64,000 nucleotides of DNA from positions 1,798,001-1,862,000 of the forward strand of contig JAHNUO010000003.1 of assembly GCA_019787685.1 (NCBI GenBank). The letters run 5' to 3'. This stretch comes from Chiua virens (taxonomy: Eukaryota > Basidiomycota > Agaricomycetes > Boletales > Boletaceae). Under the pieces are notes generated by a model, which was given only the letters and a program-made list of their open reading frames with translations, did no database searches and had not been told where the DNA came from. How positions within the stretch are numbered: position 1 is the first letter of the stretch; each line of letters begins with the position of its first letter. This document shows positions 9,964 to 22,548 of this stretch, in pieces. Both the position numbers and the translations under genes were made by a program.

Positions 9964-12900
9964 TCACCAGGCTTCAGGCATAGGTGGAAAGTCCCCTGAC
10001 CATCCGTTGGATCCATGCATACTCAAGAAGATGCCATCAGAACCGTTGACGGGAAGGCCAAGGTCCGTGAGACTCTGCATCGTGGAGTAACGGAGCTGTG
10101 AAGTCAAGTCGACAATACGTAAGGACAAAATGCCCACCTGCTCTTGTATCCATAACGGAATCGTCGATGGGTTAAACATACCGCGGTCGCCGGGCCAAGA
10201 GAAGCCAAGTTCTTCCATCGTCAATGGGGGAGGGCCCACGGGGTGTGTCTCGATGTATGGGCCTACCATACCTTCCGGTAATAACGGGGGAGGCAAATTC
10301 TGGATCGGCGCGGAGAGTCCGGGGAGCATGCCTACTTTGCGGCGAAGGTTTGCGAGCATGATACGCAGCGTGAGTGCATAACTGGGCGCTCTACGTGTCA
10401 GAGAGACGTTGGCAAATAACGAACTACTGACCGTTCTGCTGCGACGTCGGATAGCAACTGTGCCAACTGCTCGACCTGGTTCATTATCGCAGCCAAGTCC
10501 AGCTCTGTAGGGAAAAGATTGGCCATTTTGAGTAAGAACAGGCCAGAGAAAGCCAAGGTGACAAGACTGTCGTGTACAGCATAACGGAGGGCAGCTCTGC
10601 AATTGGTGTGACTTAGTGTTGCCATAGATCCGTCGAAAAATGCAACGTACCGATACGCGGTGGAGTTCAAGAAAATGGACAAGCAATTGAACGCGGCATC
10701 CTTAGCCTGGAAAGCGAGCTCGCGTTGCTCAAAGGGCATCTTGTCCCATGAGACTCCACGCAACGCGACACAAACAAGCCACAGCTTCGCGTAATGCAGT
10801 TCTCCAGCGAGAATCTTGCGTAACAATGATTCTTCATCCATGGTCTGACCTACAGGAAGCTGTGAGCGAAGTTCAGAATTGTGGGCCAGAGAAAGTACTT
10901 ACAGTGTAGCTCATCGCAATCCGCCCACCACTTATCAAGGGCCACGTTGGCTCTACGGATGAAGGCAAGCGTGTTGTGGTTGACCTCCCCATTCAGTGGC
11001 GCGAGAGTCTCATATATTTGGGCTAAAAAGGACGTCAGGCGAAGGGAATGACACAAGGAGACGAAACAAACTCTTTTGAGCAATGAGTTCAACAAGCGAG
11101 ATGAGGCGAACATCTGTGGGTGATGCCATGGGATGTGTGAGAAGGAGTCGACAGTGTTTGATAGAGCATTCGTCTCTCAACACAATAGGTCTACCAGTGC
11201 CTAGGCTCATTCTGCGACAATGATCAGGTTGTGAAGAGAAAGGTCCAGAAGAAGCGTACTGATGATCGAACCAATAAAGGCACAACCAGATCCGCGCCGA
11301 TACAACTACACGGATTTTAACCAAAATCTGCGCTCCCAATAATATTTTCACTCACCGAGGTCTCGTTCTTCTTCTTCGGTGCGCTGCTTCCCCGACTCGT
11401 CGGCAAGCTTCTCGAGCGCACGGTGTAAACCGAGATCTAGTGCCATTCGCATAGCATGACCACTTGGGAGCCATCCGTTCGTGCTCCAGGCAGCAAGAAG
11501 TAACATCCCTGTGAAAACAACATTAACCGCTATGCCTCACGACTGCGAAGCTGTTTACCCATTACTGCTTCTTTTCTCACTATAGGGCCGAACAATGAGG
11601 ATCTAGCAATGCCTTGAGCCTCCTCCAAGCACTTGTAGAACGTGGGGCTAAGGGGTGCATTTCCACTACGAATCTTGGAGGCAATGGCAAGAATGGAATC
11701 GAAAGTCCACGGTGTACGCTCCATCAGGCTCTCGAATGTGTCATAACTGGGATCAAACAGAGGAATGAAGAGATGGCACCCGGCAAAGAAACTATATCAA
11801 CATCAGCATAGGTGAGAGGGTTCCTGGTCAAGGAGGGCTCACATGTGGTAGAGCTCTCTAGCTTCGCTTTCGGAGACAAGCCCCTGCCAAGTAGACGAAT
11901 CAGATTTGTACCAAGGAAATAGACGAAAGAGATAAACTTTTTCGATGACATGCGGGAATGCGTTCCTTGGGATTGGTTCTGGTCGTGGACGTTTCTTCAC
12001 ACTAAAGCCAATTGAGTACGGAGGAAAATAAAAATATCATGTAACATGGCCCACATGGGAGGAGAGGTAGACGGTGCTGCTGCTGCCGCCTCTGCAGCTG
12101 CATTAGCCAACCCCTGGAGAGCCTCGATAGGGGCATTGATTGTCGCACGCGGAAGGGTATCCTCAGATTCATCTTCTGATGATGCTGCAGTGCTTGGGGG
12201 AATTCCATATGTAGCGTACTTGTGTGGCTATAAGCGTAGTCAAACGCTGTACTTTTGATAAGCAATCCAACCTACTGGAGGGGCAAATCCAGGTAGGGGC
12301 GGAAAGCTGGAATGGGCAAACGGATCAGTGTTATTCTTGGCCTTGGATAAATCCGACATACCGACTACGCGGATAGGAAGGAGCAGCATCGCGGCCAGAT
12401 CCTTGTCCAAGATTTGTGGTGTAACCAGACTGCTGGTTGTTGGGCTGAGCCTGAATCTGCACTGCGGCCAAGATACGGTCCAAGGAAGATTGCATTCCGA
12501 TCATTTGACTTTGCATGACCTATGGCAGACATTATATCAACAAAAAGTCCATCTAACAATAGACAATTTGGCAATTACCAAATACTGGCCCTCGAGGCGA
12601 GACAGGCGCCTATTTACACGATGATCAGAAGTAGTGTCATTCTTTGGAGAGGAACGTACTCCACACTAGCACCAGGTGCTGGCTGGATATTCTTCTTTTC
12701 TGGCTTCTCGAAGATGCATGGTGTACCACTGAGATGGCATCGACGACACGGTGCCTGTCCGAAACGTGCCGGGCCGGCGCGGGTGGGCGGCCAGTGAGTG
12801 GACAGTGGGACCGTGACGCCGTAGATAAAGCTCACCTCGCCCTCACACCTGTTTTTTCCTTTTCTACAGGCGGTACAGGCCCTGGCGCCACGCTTTGGGA

Positions 12901-13069
12901 TGTGTGCAGAAGGTTGAGGTGGAGGCAGATGACCGGATCCCTCGGCTGGAGACTGGGCCATACTGTGCTGAGAAATATTGCTGTTAATTGGGACTGTGCT
13001 ATTGGTCCGACGACGCTTTGAAGGAACGTCAGAGGTAGTGGAAGCTGTAGCGGTTGGAGATAGAGACAT
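9964..13069 (-). CDS. Zn2Cys6 fungal transcription factor with Fungal_trans domain
   Basis: The N-terminus carries a complete binuclear zinc cluster at about residues 65-91 (CTACRKGKNRC, then APCRRCHLSGTPC, split by an intron). A linker with a probable coiled coil follows (RLSRLEGQ...QSQMIGMQSSLDRIL). The middle homology region typical of the family comes next: LYHIFFAGCHLFIPLFDPSYD, LLAAWSTNGWLPSGHAMRMALDLGLHRAL, ARIWLCLYWFDHQMSLGTGRP. About ten introns join in frame. The ATG at 13069 sits in a good context (TCGCCATGT) and is preferred over an upstream GTG. The protein presumably binds CGG-type DNA; the target is unknown. No frame break was noticed. Confidence 0.85.
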
Positions 13070-14394
13070 GGCGAAAGAAAGTCTTGCGATTATTTGTTGA
13101 GCTGAGCAGAGACTGCTTTCAGTAGGAGTGAACCTTTCCGTCACTTCAAGGCACCCGTGCGAACGGAAACTCTCACCATGTTTCCGTCAACAACTTTGTA
13201 GGTAATCTATCTAGCATTCAATTCCTCCTTGTAAGTATCTCCAGAATAAAATACGCGTCTTTTCGTGCCATCAGCTCCACTTTAAAGACCCTTGTGACCT
13301 CTCACGTGTACAACTCGTTGCCCTTGTGTCTTCCTCTATTTATGCGGAATCCTCCATGTCCCACGCCAGCAAACTTCGGATCTTTCGCCGTTTTCGTTCC
13401 GAGTCAGGTACATCATTGACAGCTCTGACGGCAAACTAGAAGAAAGACCATTCACCAGCAGTCGCCCTCAGCAAGTAAAATCTGGGTGGTCGCGCCCGAG
13501 TCTTACTTCCGAGCGCGCCGCATTTCCCCGGATGAATCAACCGGTCTTACTCGACTTCAACGCATATCAATGGGACCCCGTAATCCCTCGGAATTTCTCA
13601 GGAAACCAGGGCCGCCTAGACAAGAACCAAGAAAACAGCACAATGGTTGCACGAATTCACCTAACGATCACGTACAGAATCGACTAAACCGACCTTTCAA
13701 CTTTGCGGATGGATCGCATCAGTGGATCAGCCACATCAGTCTTGGTCGGTCTCCTTTATTTTCCCTGCGCCTGATCGATCGATCCGTCGTTCGGGACGGG
13801 ATTCCGAGTAAAATAAGCACTATTAACACCGCAGGCCGGAAACCTCCAGCGACGTTATCCCACAGTTTTCAGGGCCTCACACGGTATGTAGCCATGCTAA
13901 CGCGATATGGATATGCCTGGATGCTCACTAATCCCGGTGTGCTATCCAGAACTCTCCGCCACTATCTGATAGAAATGTCATAAGTGTTTGGTGACCTGCT
14001 CTTAGCCCGAATGGGGTAAGCATATTGCTCGATTTGAAGCCGTCGACGAGGCGAGTCCGGAGAATCGGCGGAGATAGACCTCGAACATTCCCTGAAACAC
14101 CAATATTAATATCATGTAGGCCCCACAATGCTATGTAACTTGGCTTCACGTATCGTCCAGGTGCGCATTCTTACCGGGAAATTCGGCAGACCCCCGGGCC
14201 AGCCCTCAAATTCGACATTATTATCAAGTCGAGAACGCTCTCTAGCGGAATCTCCAAGGCCAGGTTCAGCGAGGTCGTCAGTGAACTTGATAAGATTGAG
14301 TACCGAGTACAGATGGGCCTATGTTACCATGATAAATACAACGTGACGAGAAAGATTTTGTGGGACTCGCTCGCCGCTCGGTATAGAATCCGCC
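13070..14394. other. Intergenic, 1.3 kb
   Basis: The Zn2Cys6 promoter (TCACGTG near 13311) and the 3' side of CTF4 lie here. Open frames such as 13486-13983 lack an ATG-led start, recognisable motifs or sensible introns, so no gene is called. Confidence 0.5.
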
Positions 14395-17300
14395 TCACTG
14401 AGGGGACGGTGGTGGCGATGCCTCCCACTCTATCGGTACTTCATCCTCAATGGGCTGGGTGTCTTCCGTGGAAAACCCCTCAGTGCCTTGCGTTTCTACC
14501 AGAGTGGCGGCTTCCGATGAAGGAACCACGTTTAACATCTCAACATCTGGGGCTCGAGGGCCCGACGCTAGCTCACCACCAGTTGCCCCTGTTTCAGACA
14601 CCTCTCCTTTCTTCAGTGGTTTCCCCTTCTTTTCAGCTGGCGGCTTCGGAGGGAGACCAAAGAGTGTTGTCTGTCTAGACAATTCCTTCTTTTCCTTTTC
14701 CTTTTCCTTTCCTTTTCCTTTCTTGTTCGTAGCACCTAAATACAACGTTGTGACTGGAATATCCGGGAGGAAGCAAGTAGCTTACGTTTGCTTTGATCGT
14801 CTTCGACCGCCTCGACCTTGTTAAAGAAACTCTCGCTCTTTTGGATCGGTTTGCTGACCTCTGGTTTTCGGGCAAAGGGGTTTTTCTTTACACCATCAGC
14901 CAATTTGCGAGCGAAGGGATTGTCTCCTAAACAACATTCAGTCTTGATTTCCTCAAGCTTTTAGGAACATGCTCACGTTTGGGAGAGGGTATACTTGCAT
15001 CAATTTCATCAATAACCCTTCGCTTTGCATCTGCATCGAAGCTATTCGATGCAAAATCGTCCGTATCGTCGCGTTTCCTCTTTCCATCAGGAGAAGTTGA
15101 GTCTACAAGTGTTTGAGCGTATCGTGCATCGGATAATCGAATAGGCACGTTCGCGCTTGTGAATTCTGATCGCTCCACAGTTCCTGCCGAACGGGCTAAT
15201 CCTGGCCTCTCGATCTTGGGAGGAGCGTTGAAGTTCTGCAATAGCTTCGGTCGTTCCATGTAGCCGTCCTCTTGTTCGAGTCGTCGCCTTCGTTCCCGTG
15301 CCTCCTCTGCCGGGCTTCGTTCAGCTTCGCGCCAACGTTTGATCGCGTCAATCTTCTCTTGAAGGCCTATCAGTTTATAGAACCCTGCGAGCTGGCTTGC
15401 AGCAGCTATAGAATGTGTGAAGTGCAAGCGTCTTGTTAACTCCAGAACACGAGGCGCTTTATCCGATTTGCAAGCTGCTTGGATGAGCTTGAGGATCGAT
15501 TTATCGAGTTCAATCTCTCGCTTATCTAGTTCGGACGAAGTCGACTCGTCACCTAGCGCGTCGCGCGCGAGATTGATATACATCCGCTCCCGAGCAAGCC
15601 TTCGATGATATTAGCAGGAAAGAACGAGAGTATAGTATCAACATACTTTTCTTCAATAACAGATTCACCCGGATCTTTGTTCCGGAAGGGGAGTCTCACA
15701 GGCAGCTCTTGCGTTAGCGGTCTCGGAAATCCTGGATGTTCTTGTCTACCCTGTAACAGAAAGGTGAGTACTAACCATGAAACCCATGTTGGAATTTATG
15801 CGTACTTTCAAGATGACGCATGTTAGAGTATCTTGCGATAAACCAACTGGCCAATACGACTCATCTTTCCCTTGTTTACGTTCGAGTGTATTTGTATCCA
15901 GAAGGCGTGCCCAACTTGCACGGTTTGGCCGTCGAAAGTTGATCATTATATGGACGAATCCGGCGGTGTCGTATATTGCGGGAGACTAGCGGAGATTGAT
16001 CATCAGTATCTCGAGAGGGCAGCAAAAACATACCCCCTCAGCAGTAATACCAATCCATTTAAGCACGTGGCTTTTTGGTATCGGTAATGGTTTCGCTTGG
16101 AGTACCTCGAAGTCGTCGAAAGATATTAAAGTTGCCATCAACCCTTGTGAGCCTAGTGGGAAATGATTTAGTACGCATATGATATTTCCAAGATCAGTAA
16201 TCACCGTCAATGGTAGTGGCACCCGGTCTATGTACAACAACCACGTATTCCTCTCCGGCAGCCATAGTTACATACTCGCCTTCTAGGCCCAACATGATGC
16301 GTTCAAGACCAGACCCACTCAAGAACGTGAGGTCTCCAGCGCTGGTAGCAATCACGACGTTGCCTTGACCCTGAATATCTCCCCCTGACGATGACGGATC
16401 TCGCAAAGAACGCATAGATCTTTCTCCCCCTGCAGATAAGCCGAGAACGTGCTGTCCCGAAGGAAGTATATAAGTCCAGTCGCCCTGGGATGACCAACTT
16501 CCGTAGGGCTTATACAACACCTGGGCGGGGTGATCCTGCTCAGGCGGGCAAGCAAGAAGCGCACCACGTTCACCTAGGCTTTGCCATTGGTAAGGGTGGA
16601 ACTCAAGAGATTCAGTATGCTCACCCAAGTACCCCACATCATATTTGAAAGGATCTGAGAAATGATAACTCTTGCGAGTGGAGAGGTCGTGAAAACCGAC
16701 ATTGACTATGTGATGCGTATCCTGATCCGTGATGTCAATCCACCCAACCATGTTGTACGCTAAACGAGTTCCTATTGGTAACACATTTTGTGCAGTGGAT
16801 AAAAACCTACCAAGGTAGCGTTTCTTGCCATCCATCGGTGTCGAACCTGGCTGGAAAGCGGGCTGCGCCTTCGTAATGCTCACTACCAGATATAAGCAAG
16901 AGACAAGGGTAATTCACTCAACATACCCATTTCTTTCACAAAACCATCCCCAGTTTGCCTCTCCCCACGATCGTCCTCCATTCCAGTGCCGATGTCATCA
17001 ATTATCCAGTCGTCTCCGTAGTCACCAGCGGTTTCAAGGATATCATCACCATCCGCTTTGACTGGGTCGTCACCCCATAACGTTGGTGTGGACTTGCGTT
17101 TAACAGAGACACCCTGCATGCCGCCTGCGGCAGTTGACTTCACGGGATCTGGCGAACCTGCAGGAATCGGGTCTCTCCACCAAGTTAATATTCCGCCTGT
17201 ATCTGCCCACGCAAGAAGGTTCTGGGATGGCGAGAATGCAATCTGCGTAATCAATGCATCAGGAGAACCAGTGTGTCTACCAGGTTTGTGTCAGACTTGT

Positions 17301-18517
17301 TTTTCGTGTGCGCACGTCATTTGCTCACCGCCAAAGAACATGTTTTGTCTGGGTGCTCCAGATCAAGACTCCATCTTTATAAGCACTCGCGAGATATACT
17401 CCATTATTTGAAAGTGCGAGCGCTGTCGTGGCACCTGTAACACTGGGATCTGAAAGGCTGAAAGTTTTGACCCAATTTGGTCGTGAAATGGAAACAATAT
17501 CTGCGCGAAGCGGTTATTAGTGGTCAGCATCAGGTAACTAGAACCGCTTACCGTAGGTCCTGGAAGCCACGAAGAAATGTTGTCCAGATGGATGCCATAA
17601 CGCAGAACAGTCATGCATGAACTCTGGTGCCCTGCGTGAAAACGGTTGAGCAAGATGAGCTAGCGAGTAGGAACGACAATGTTACTCTGTATCTGCCACA
17701 GCCGGTATGATACCATCAATAAGCGTCTCGATTACTGGTGCGCGGTCAGAGACATTCCACACCGTGATTGTACCGTCAGCACCGCTAGCGGTCTATGATT
17801 TGTTGTCAATATGCGGATCATTGGCGTGTGCGCAAAAATATGAAATCATACGGACAAGAAGGGTACCGGAGGGGTGCCAAGTCAATTTCCGTACACATTT
17901 TTTGTGGCCATTCAGGACTTGGACGTTAGCAACGTCTTTCACTTCTATGATCCTAACTGTAGTTTCACTGCGAATCATCAGCTGGTGAAGAATGTAGAGT
18001 AAGAACAAGCGCACTCTGTTGCAATGGCGACACGATCCCCAGCAGGGTCAACTGCAACTGCCTGAATGCAAGCACCAGCGGCGCCCATGACCAATGCATG
18101 GAGGTTAGGTTTTCCGTGAAGGTAACTACGGACTTCAGAGTCTTTGCTTCCAGAAAACCAGTACTGGTTCTGATGAAACGTGGATCCAACAATGGCACAT
18201 GTCGCAATTATACTTCAGTAGAAACGAACCAGTATAAAAGGGACATACAGAACTTGCGATAGCTGTTATTCCTTCGTCGGCTTCATATGCAACTTCTGGT
18301 TCCTGATATTGATCCTTGTCCATTTGCCATATCCGTACCAAGCTGTCTGAGCCGCCCGTGTACGATAGTCTTAACAAGATGCAACGCGAATATTACGGTA
18401 CGTCGAATTAGAAAACAGAGCCCGTGAAAAGAAATTGGCTCACTTTCCATCCCGCGAGAAAGCAACACACGTGTACCCGGGTTCGTGCGCAGAATTGGTG
18501 AGTGTGTTGCTCGCCAT
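14395..18517 (-). CDS. CTF4: CTF4/WDHD1 replisome hub protein
   Basis: CTF4 (AND-1, Mcl1) links CMG helicase, DNA polymerase alpha and other factors at forks. The N-terminal half is a WD40 propeller: [66 protein letters not shown]. The middle has the SepB/Ctf4 beta-propeller, including [40 protein letters not shown] and [21 protein letters not shown] helical bundle ([20 protein letters not shown]) and a basic tail with two NPFARK repeats follow. Two PIP-like motifs (QKSESFF, RQTTLFG) occur in the tail. The start at 18517 gives [15 protein letters not shown]. At 15983-15984 (plus AG, minus CT) one base must be dropped to read [12 protein letters not shown]. Confidence 0.93.
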
Positions 18518-18606
18518 ACAGAACAGATGTTCAAGTTAAACGTTGAACGACAAAAGGAATGAGTCGGGAGCGTCAGTCGCGTAGTCACACTTCGCGTGCT
18601 GTCACA

Positions 18607-18614
18607 TCACGTGA
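18607..18614. promoter_or_regulatory. TCACGTGA palindrome upstream of CTF4
   Basis: A perfect TCACGTGA lies about 90 nt upstream of the CTF4 start codon at 18517. Confidence 0.45.
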
Positions 18615-18739
18615 TTAATGACATGCTTCCGCATACAAATCACTTGCAAAGAGCCAACTTGAAATTCTTTCAAAATAATATCAACAGTACCATAACTACT
18701 CGACTAGCGTTACTACTACCGTAAGATGTTGGGGTCAAT

Positions 18740-20182
18740 TTAGATAGTCAGGCAAGCTTCTAATAAGTTTTTGAAGAGCACGTCGAGAACTTTCCCTTTA
18801 GAACTTCCAAATCCTTTGAAGTCCAAATTGCACAAGGGGCGCTCCAGTTGCTTTCTCTGGTGCAGGAAGGAGAAAAGGACGTCCCAGTCAAAATGCGGAG
18901 TCTCAAGTTGTAAGCTACGAAGCCTCGGGAAAGCATCTCGTCTGGCGTCGTGCGTGAGGAACATGAGGACAGAGTCCACGCTATATCGCGAAAGGGAGAG
19001 GCTCTCGATGTTTGGCGCGGCATGCACGAGGGCGGCGGCAATATCGATACCTTCAAATGGGCTGTCGATAGTGATATGGTGAAGGGAAAGGAACCGAGGC
19101 GTCTCCCGCTTGAGGTACCGCAGAAACAACTGAATTTCTCTCGAAGATGAGATGTTGGTGAAATCAAGAACCAGCTCTTCTAATGCTGGAGTGACGAGCA
19201 TTTCCATGAGGCCGGTCAGGTAGATTCGCGAGATATCAGGACCAGGTTTGAGCATCAGAGACCGCACGGAATGCATTTCGACCACACCTGTCACTGGCAT
19301 AAGCGAGAGATCAAAATCGACGACCTCATCGAAGAGCGCAAGGCGAGACAGACGCGGTAATCCGGAGAGGATCTCAAGAAAGGTTGCTGCAGGGAGGCCG
19401 AATCCTGGAATCCCAGCCAAAGTAAGGGACGTGAGAGCTTTTATTGGCATGGTGGTCGAAATTGATATCAGTTCTCCGAGGTCCAAGTGGGTCAACGTCG
19501 GAAACGAGGAAGAAGAGAATGTGTGCTCCCCCACACTGCTGCATGGGTGATGGAGGACCATTTCCTCCAATAAAGGCGCATGACTGCGACCGAGGCCATC
19601 CAACAGCTCCGGAACGAGAACATTGGTGCGTATCTCCAGACGACGACAGATATGAATGTGATTGAGTATTGCTGCGGTGATACGCGGATAATCTGCCGCA
19701 AAGGCTTGCCGTGGATGGATTCCACAAACGAAGTGCTGTCGGAAGGCAATGATTAATGGCAGCCCCCGCGAACGGCTGAGATATAACTCGACCAAGTCAA
19801 CGGACTGGTTGACATAGAGGCGAATATAAGTCCAGAGTGCTGGCATTGCAGTGGCTACCACCCGCCAGTATTTGGAGACCTGGGACACCACTAACTCGGG
19901 TCTGATCACCGTGGGCCACTCCGGTCTGTCCGGCTCGAAAGGAGACGGCGGGCAGTACTCCATGCAGGCATCCGACTGTCCGGTCACCTCCTGGAAGATC
20001 ATTCCTAAAATTTCGACTGGCAACGTCGAAATAATATCAGGGTGAGGTCTCTCTGAATTTTGGAGGAGCTTCTCTAGGCGAGCGGCTTTGTGATACATGG
20101 CATCAAGTGCACGCTCTGAATCGCGTATCTTGGACATGAGCTGGACAAACTCCTTCTCGGTAGTTGATCGTGTTTGAATCAT
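18740..20182 (-). CDS. F-box domain protein (480 aa)
   Basis: This is a single uninterrupted frame, unusual in this intron-rich window. Residues 5-45 look like a short coiled coil (MSKIRDSERALDAMYHKAAR). An F-box-like segment follows, with HPDIISTLPVEILGMIFQEV, then VVSQVSKYWRVVATAMPALW, the pattern of the large Agaricomycete F-box family. The rest has leucine-rich, LRR-like spacing (LTHLDLGELISIS, LTSLTLAGIPGF, LEELVLDFTNISS). Such proteins are presumed SCF ubiquitin-ligase adaptors; the substrate is unknown. Confidence 0.8.
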   Translation of the reverse strand: MIQTRSTTEKEFVQLMSKIRDSERALDAMYHKAARLEKLLQNSERPHPDIISTLPVEILGMIFQEVTGQSDACMEYCPPSPFEPDRPEWPTVIRPELVVSQVSKYWRVVATAMPALWTYIRLYVNQSVDLVELYLSRSRGLPLIIAFRQHFVCGIHPRQAFAADYPRITAAILNHIHICRRLEIRTNVLVPELLDGLGRSHAPLLEEMVLHHPCSSVGEHTFSSSSFPTLTHLDLGELISISTTMPIKALTSLTLAGIPGFGLPAATFLEILSGLPRLSRLALFDEVVDFDLSLMPVTGVVEMHSVRSLMLKPGPDISRIYLTGLMEMLVTPALEELVLDFTNISSSREIQLFLRYLKRETPRFLSLHHITIDSPFEGIDIAAALVHAAPNIESLSLSRYSVDSVLMFLTHDARRDAFPRLRSLQLETPHFDWDVLFSFLHQRKQLERPLCNLDFKGFGSSKGKVLDVLFKNLLEACLTI

Positions 20183-21451
20183 CTATGCTCGCGACAAAAT
20201 AGGTTAATTATACCTTAATTTTTTCGTGCTCAAGTATAGCTCACCTTCAAGGAATCGTGGAACTGTGTTGCCGCGTCTATGAACAAGCACACGAGTGCTT
20301 TTATACAAGATACCTTAGAGGCGGTGGGCTCCGAGTCGGAGCATTCCGTATTCTTTCCTTGGCGAGGCGAATAGCGGTCCATTGGGAATGATTTCGTTAT
20401 CGGCTCTCGGGTAGGCAACCATGATGGTGTGCTCGAGCTTCTAGCTAAGTGAACGGCGAGCGAAGTAGACACCGACAGGCTGTAGTCCGAGTCAGACTTA
20501 TCACTTGTGTCCGAGACGCGGAATGTTCCAGAAGCGCATTGGGATTCTGAGTGGGGGCCACAGCACAGTGCCAGTGCCGGAATACTGAGGCTGATGCTAG
20601 CAATCCTGGTGCGTAGTCACTGACTCATAGTAGAGTCATACTGAGTCCAAGTGGCTTGCACCGCTCATTGCCGATGGGCCACGTTTTTACTTGCCTTTCA
20701 GAATCGGTTGAAGGTCGCCAGAAAGTAACCAGCCTTGTTCAGTGGCCCACACCACCAACAATTAATCATCTTCAATTCCATGAACAGGTTTTTCAGAATT
20801 GCATCACTTTTCGGCTACTTCATGTCCGATTCAAATGGCTGGCACCAAGTCACTTTCCAGTAGTAGCGATTGGTCAGACCGAGAAGATTCGAGCCCTTCC
20901 CTAGAGATGGGGACGCAATCCCCGTGCCAGGGCACGTCCTTCATTCGTCACGAATCAGCTTCTATGCATGGCGACAAAACTGGGTTCCACCGCGGAGTTG
21001 AGCCCGGTCAGGGGGTTATCTTATCGGAGTGGATGACCAACAATCATATACATGATCGGTAGGTGGTTCATCGTTCAATCACCTCATTTGATGATCGCAT
21101 GAACTTTTTAGTACCTGCTGCGGCGGACGACAGGCTGCCATCGGTTAATTACCGCTGCCATCCGATACCAATAACTGTAAGTATCGGACAACGATCTGAC
21201 AGTGAAACAGAGTTGGAGAGACCTACAAGTACACGATGCATGATGCGATGTCATTGGCGATGCAAGCAGGCAGCTGCATAGGCACGTTGTCGTAACAAAC
21301 TCCGCCGCGATATAGATGGAACATGAAAACCAATTGAACCATATCGAGTGACCCTCGATCCGCGTCGTGCCCATTTGTGTACAGTATGTAACCGCGCAGA
21401 GCATTAAAGGCAACCTCGCTAAGCTGACCGATCAAACCCTGCCCTTTGACC
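20183..21451. other. Intergenic, 1.3 kb
   Basis: No gene is supported. Short frames on both strands lack motifs. It separates the F-box gene (minus) from the DUF7918-like gene (plus) and so holds both promoters. Confidence 0.5.
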
Positions 21452-22491
21452 ATGCCCACATACAAAGGAGTCGAAGTCTGGCTCGAGGACTCAGAGAAGC
21501 GAAAACTCAACCATGAACACGTTGCGATCGATTTGGTCAACGACAATCCAGTGACTCTCAAGGCAAGAACCAAAATGCACAGAGATGAGGTTGGTGTCGG
21601 TTGATTTACGCATCCCTGATGCGTGACACGTCCTCCAGCTTTACACTGTTCATTGCCTCACTCCGATATCCATCTTCTGTGATGTTTTCGTCACTGTTAG
21701 ATCTGGCGTACGCCAATGTGCTGCAAGATTTCATATAGAGAAGAGTCTCTCGATATCTGATAACGCTTTGGGGTCATCAGAGGGCCATACGGAATACAAA
21801 TACAAAGACATGGGGTTGAGAGCCCCGAAACGGTGTTTTCAACAAGGTAAGATCGCTTCTGATGTGTATCTCTTCAGAATACTGAAGATCGTTGAATACG
21901 CTAGGGAAACTAGCTACAGTTGAGGTCGAAATTCGTCGCACAGCCCCAATCATCAAGGAAGAACCAACGGAGGATCATGCAGTAGATGAAGACGAGCAGG
22001 ATGCGTTGGTGTTTTCTATGATCGATGATTTTGATCGACCCCCCTGGCTCCTTTTTGTCTTCGACGTAACCGCAAAAGGCCCTCCCAACGGTTTTATTAC
22101 TCCCAACGCACCACAAGTTGCGAAACAAGTGCTACGCAAGGTACACAGGAAACAGGCATCTAGCACTGGCGGGATCCCCTCGACTCGGAGCACCTGTAAG
22201 TGTCGCGCTGCAACGGTAACGACCACACATGCTTATTATACATATTTGCTAGGTCCAAGTGATGAGACGCCCCGTCCTGATCAGAATCTGCCAGATATCC
22301 CCCGGGCTTCATCATCCCTTCAGCGAGAGTATGAGAAAGAGGAAGCTGAAGAACGCAGACTTCTCGAAATATTGCTAGTTAGTATCGCAAGCTTCTTACT
22401 TCAAACGAGCCTAACAAGTCTTTAGGCACGACTTGACGCCAAACGCACGAGTAACATGGAATTACGTCGATTGCTTGGGGAAACAGCATAG
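21452..22491 (+). CDS. DUF7918-like protein of unknown function
   Basis: The start MPTYKGVEVWLEDSEKRKL resembles the N-terminus of the fungal DUF7918 family (Y-x-G-F-E-x-W-I). A segment like the family's strand before the C-terminal half follows (LGKLATVEVEIRR, then PPWLLFVFDVTAKGP), and then a charged, coiled-coil-like C-terminus. Introns fit at 21590-21638, about 21856-21901, one after ..STRST and one before ARLDAKRTSNMELRRLL. The first donor (GTTGGT) is weak and the second exon is not clearly conserved. Function is unknown; these genes are often expanded in mushrooms. Confidence 0.5.
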
Positions 22492-22548
22492 GGAAGCTTG
22501 ACAACAATGTGTGCTTCATGACTATGTAATACAGATCGTATCGTTCGT

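Noticed and set aside
13486..13983. 165-codon open frame between the Zn2Cys6 gene and CTF4
   Set aside because: Begins at GTG rather than ATG, with no recognisable domain and atypical composition.
19444..19665. Antisense frames across the F-box gene
   Set aside because: Overlap a 480-codon uninterrupted frame with a clear F-box; no independent motif.
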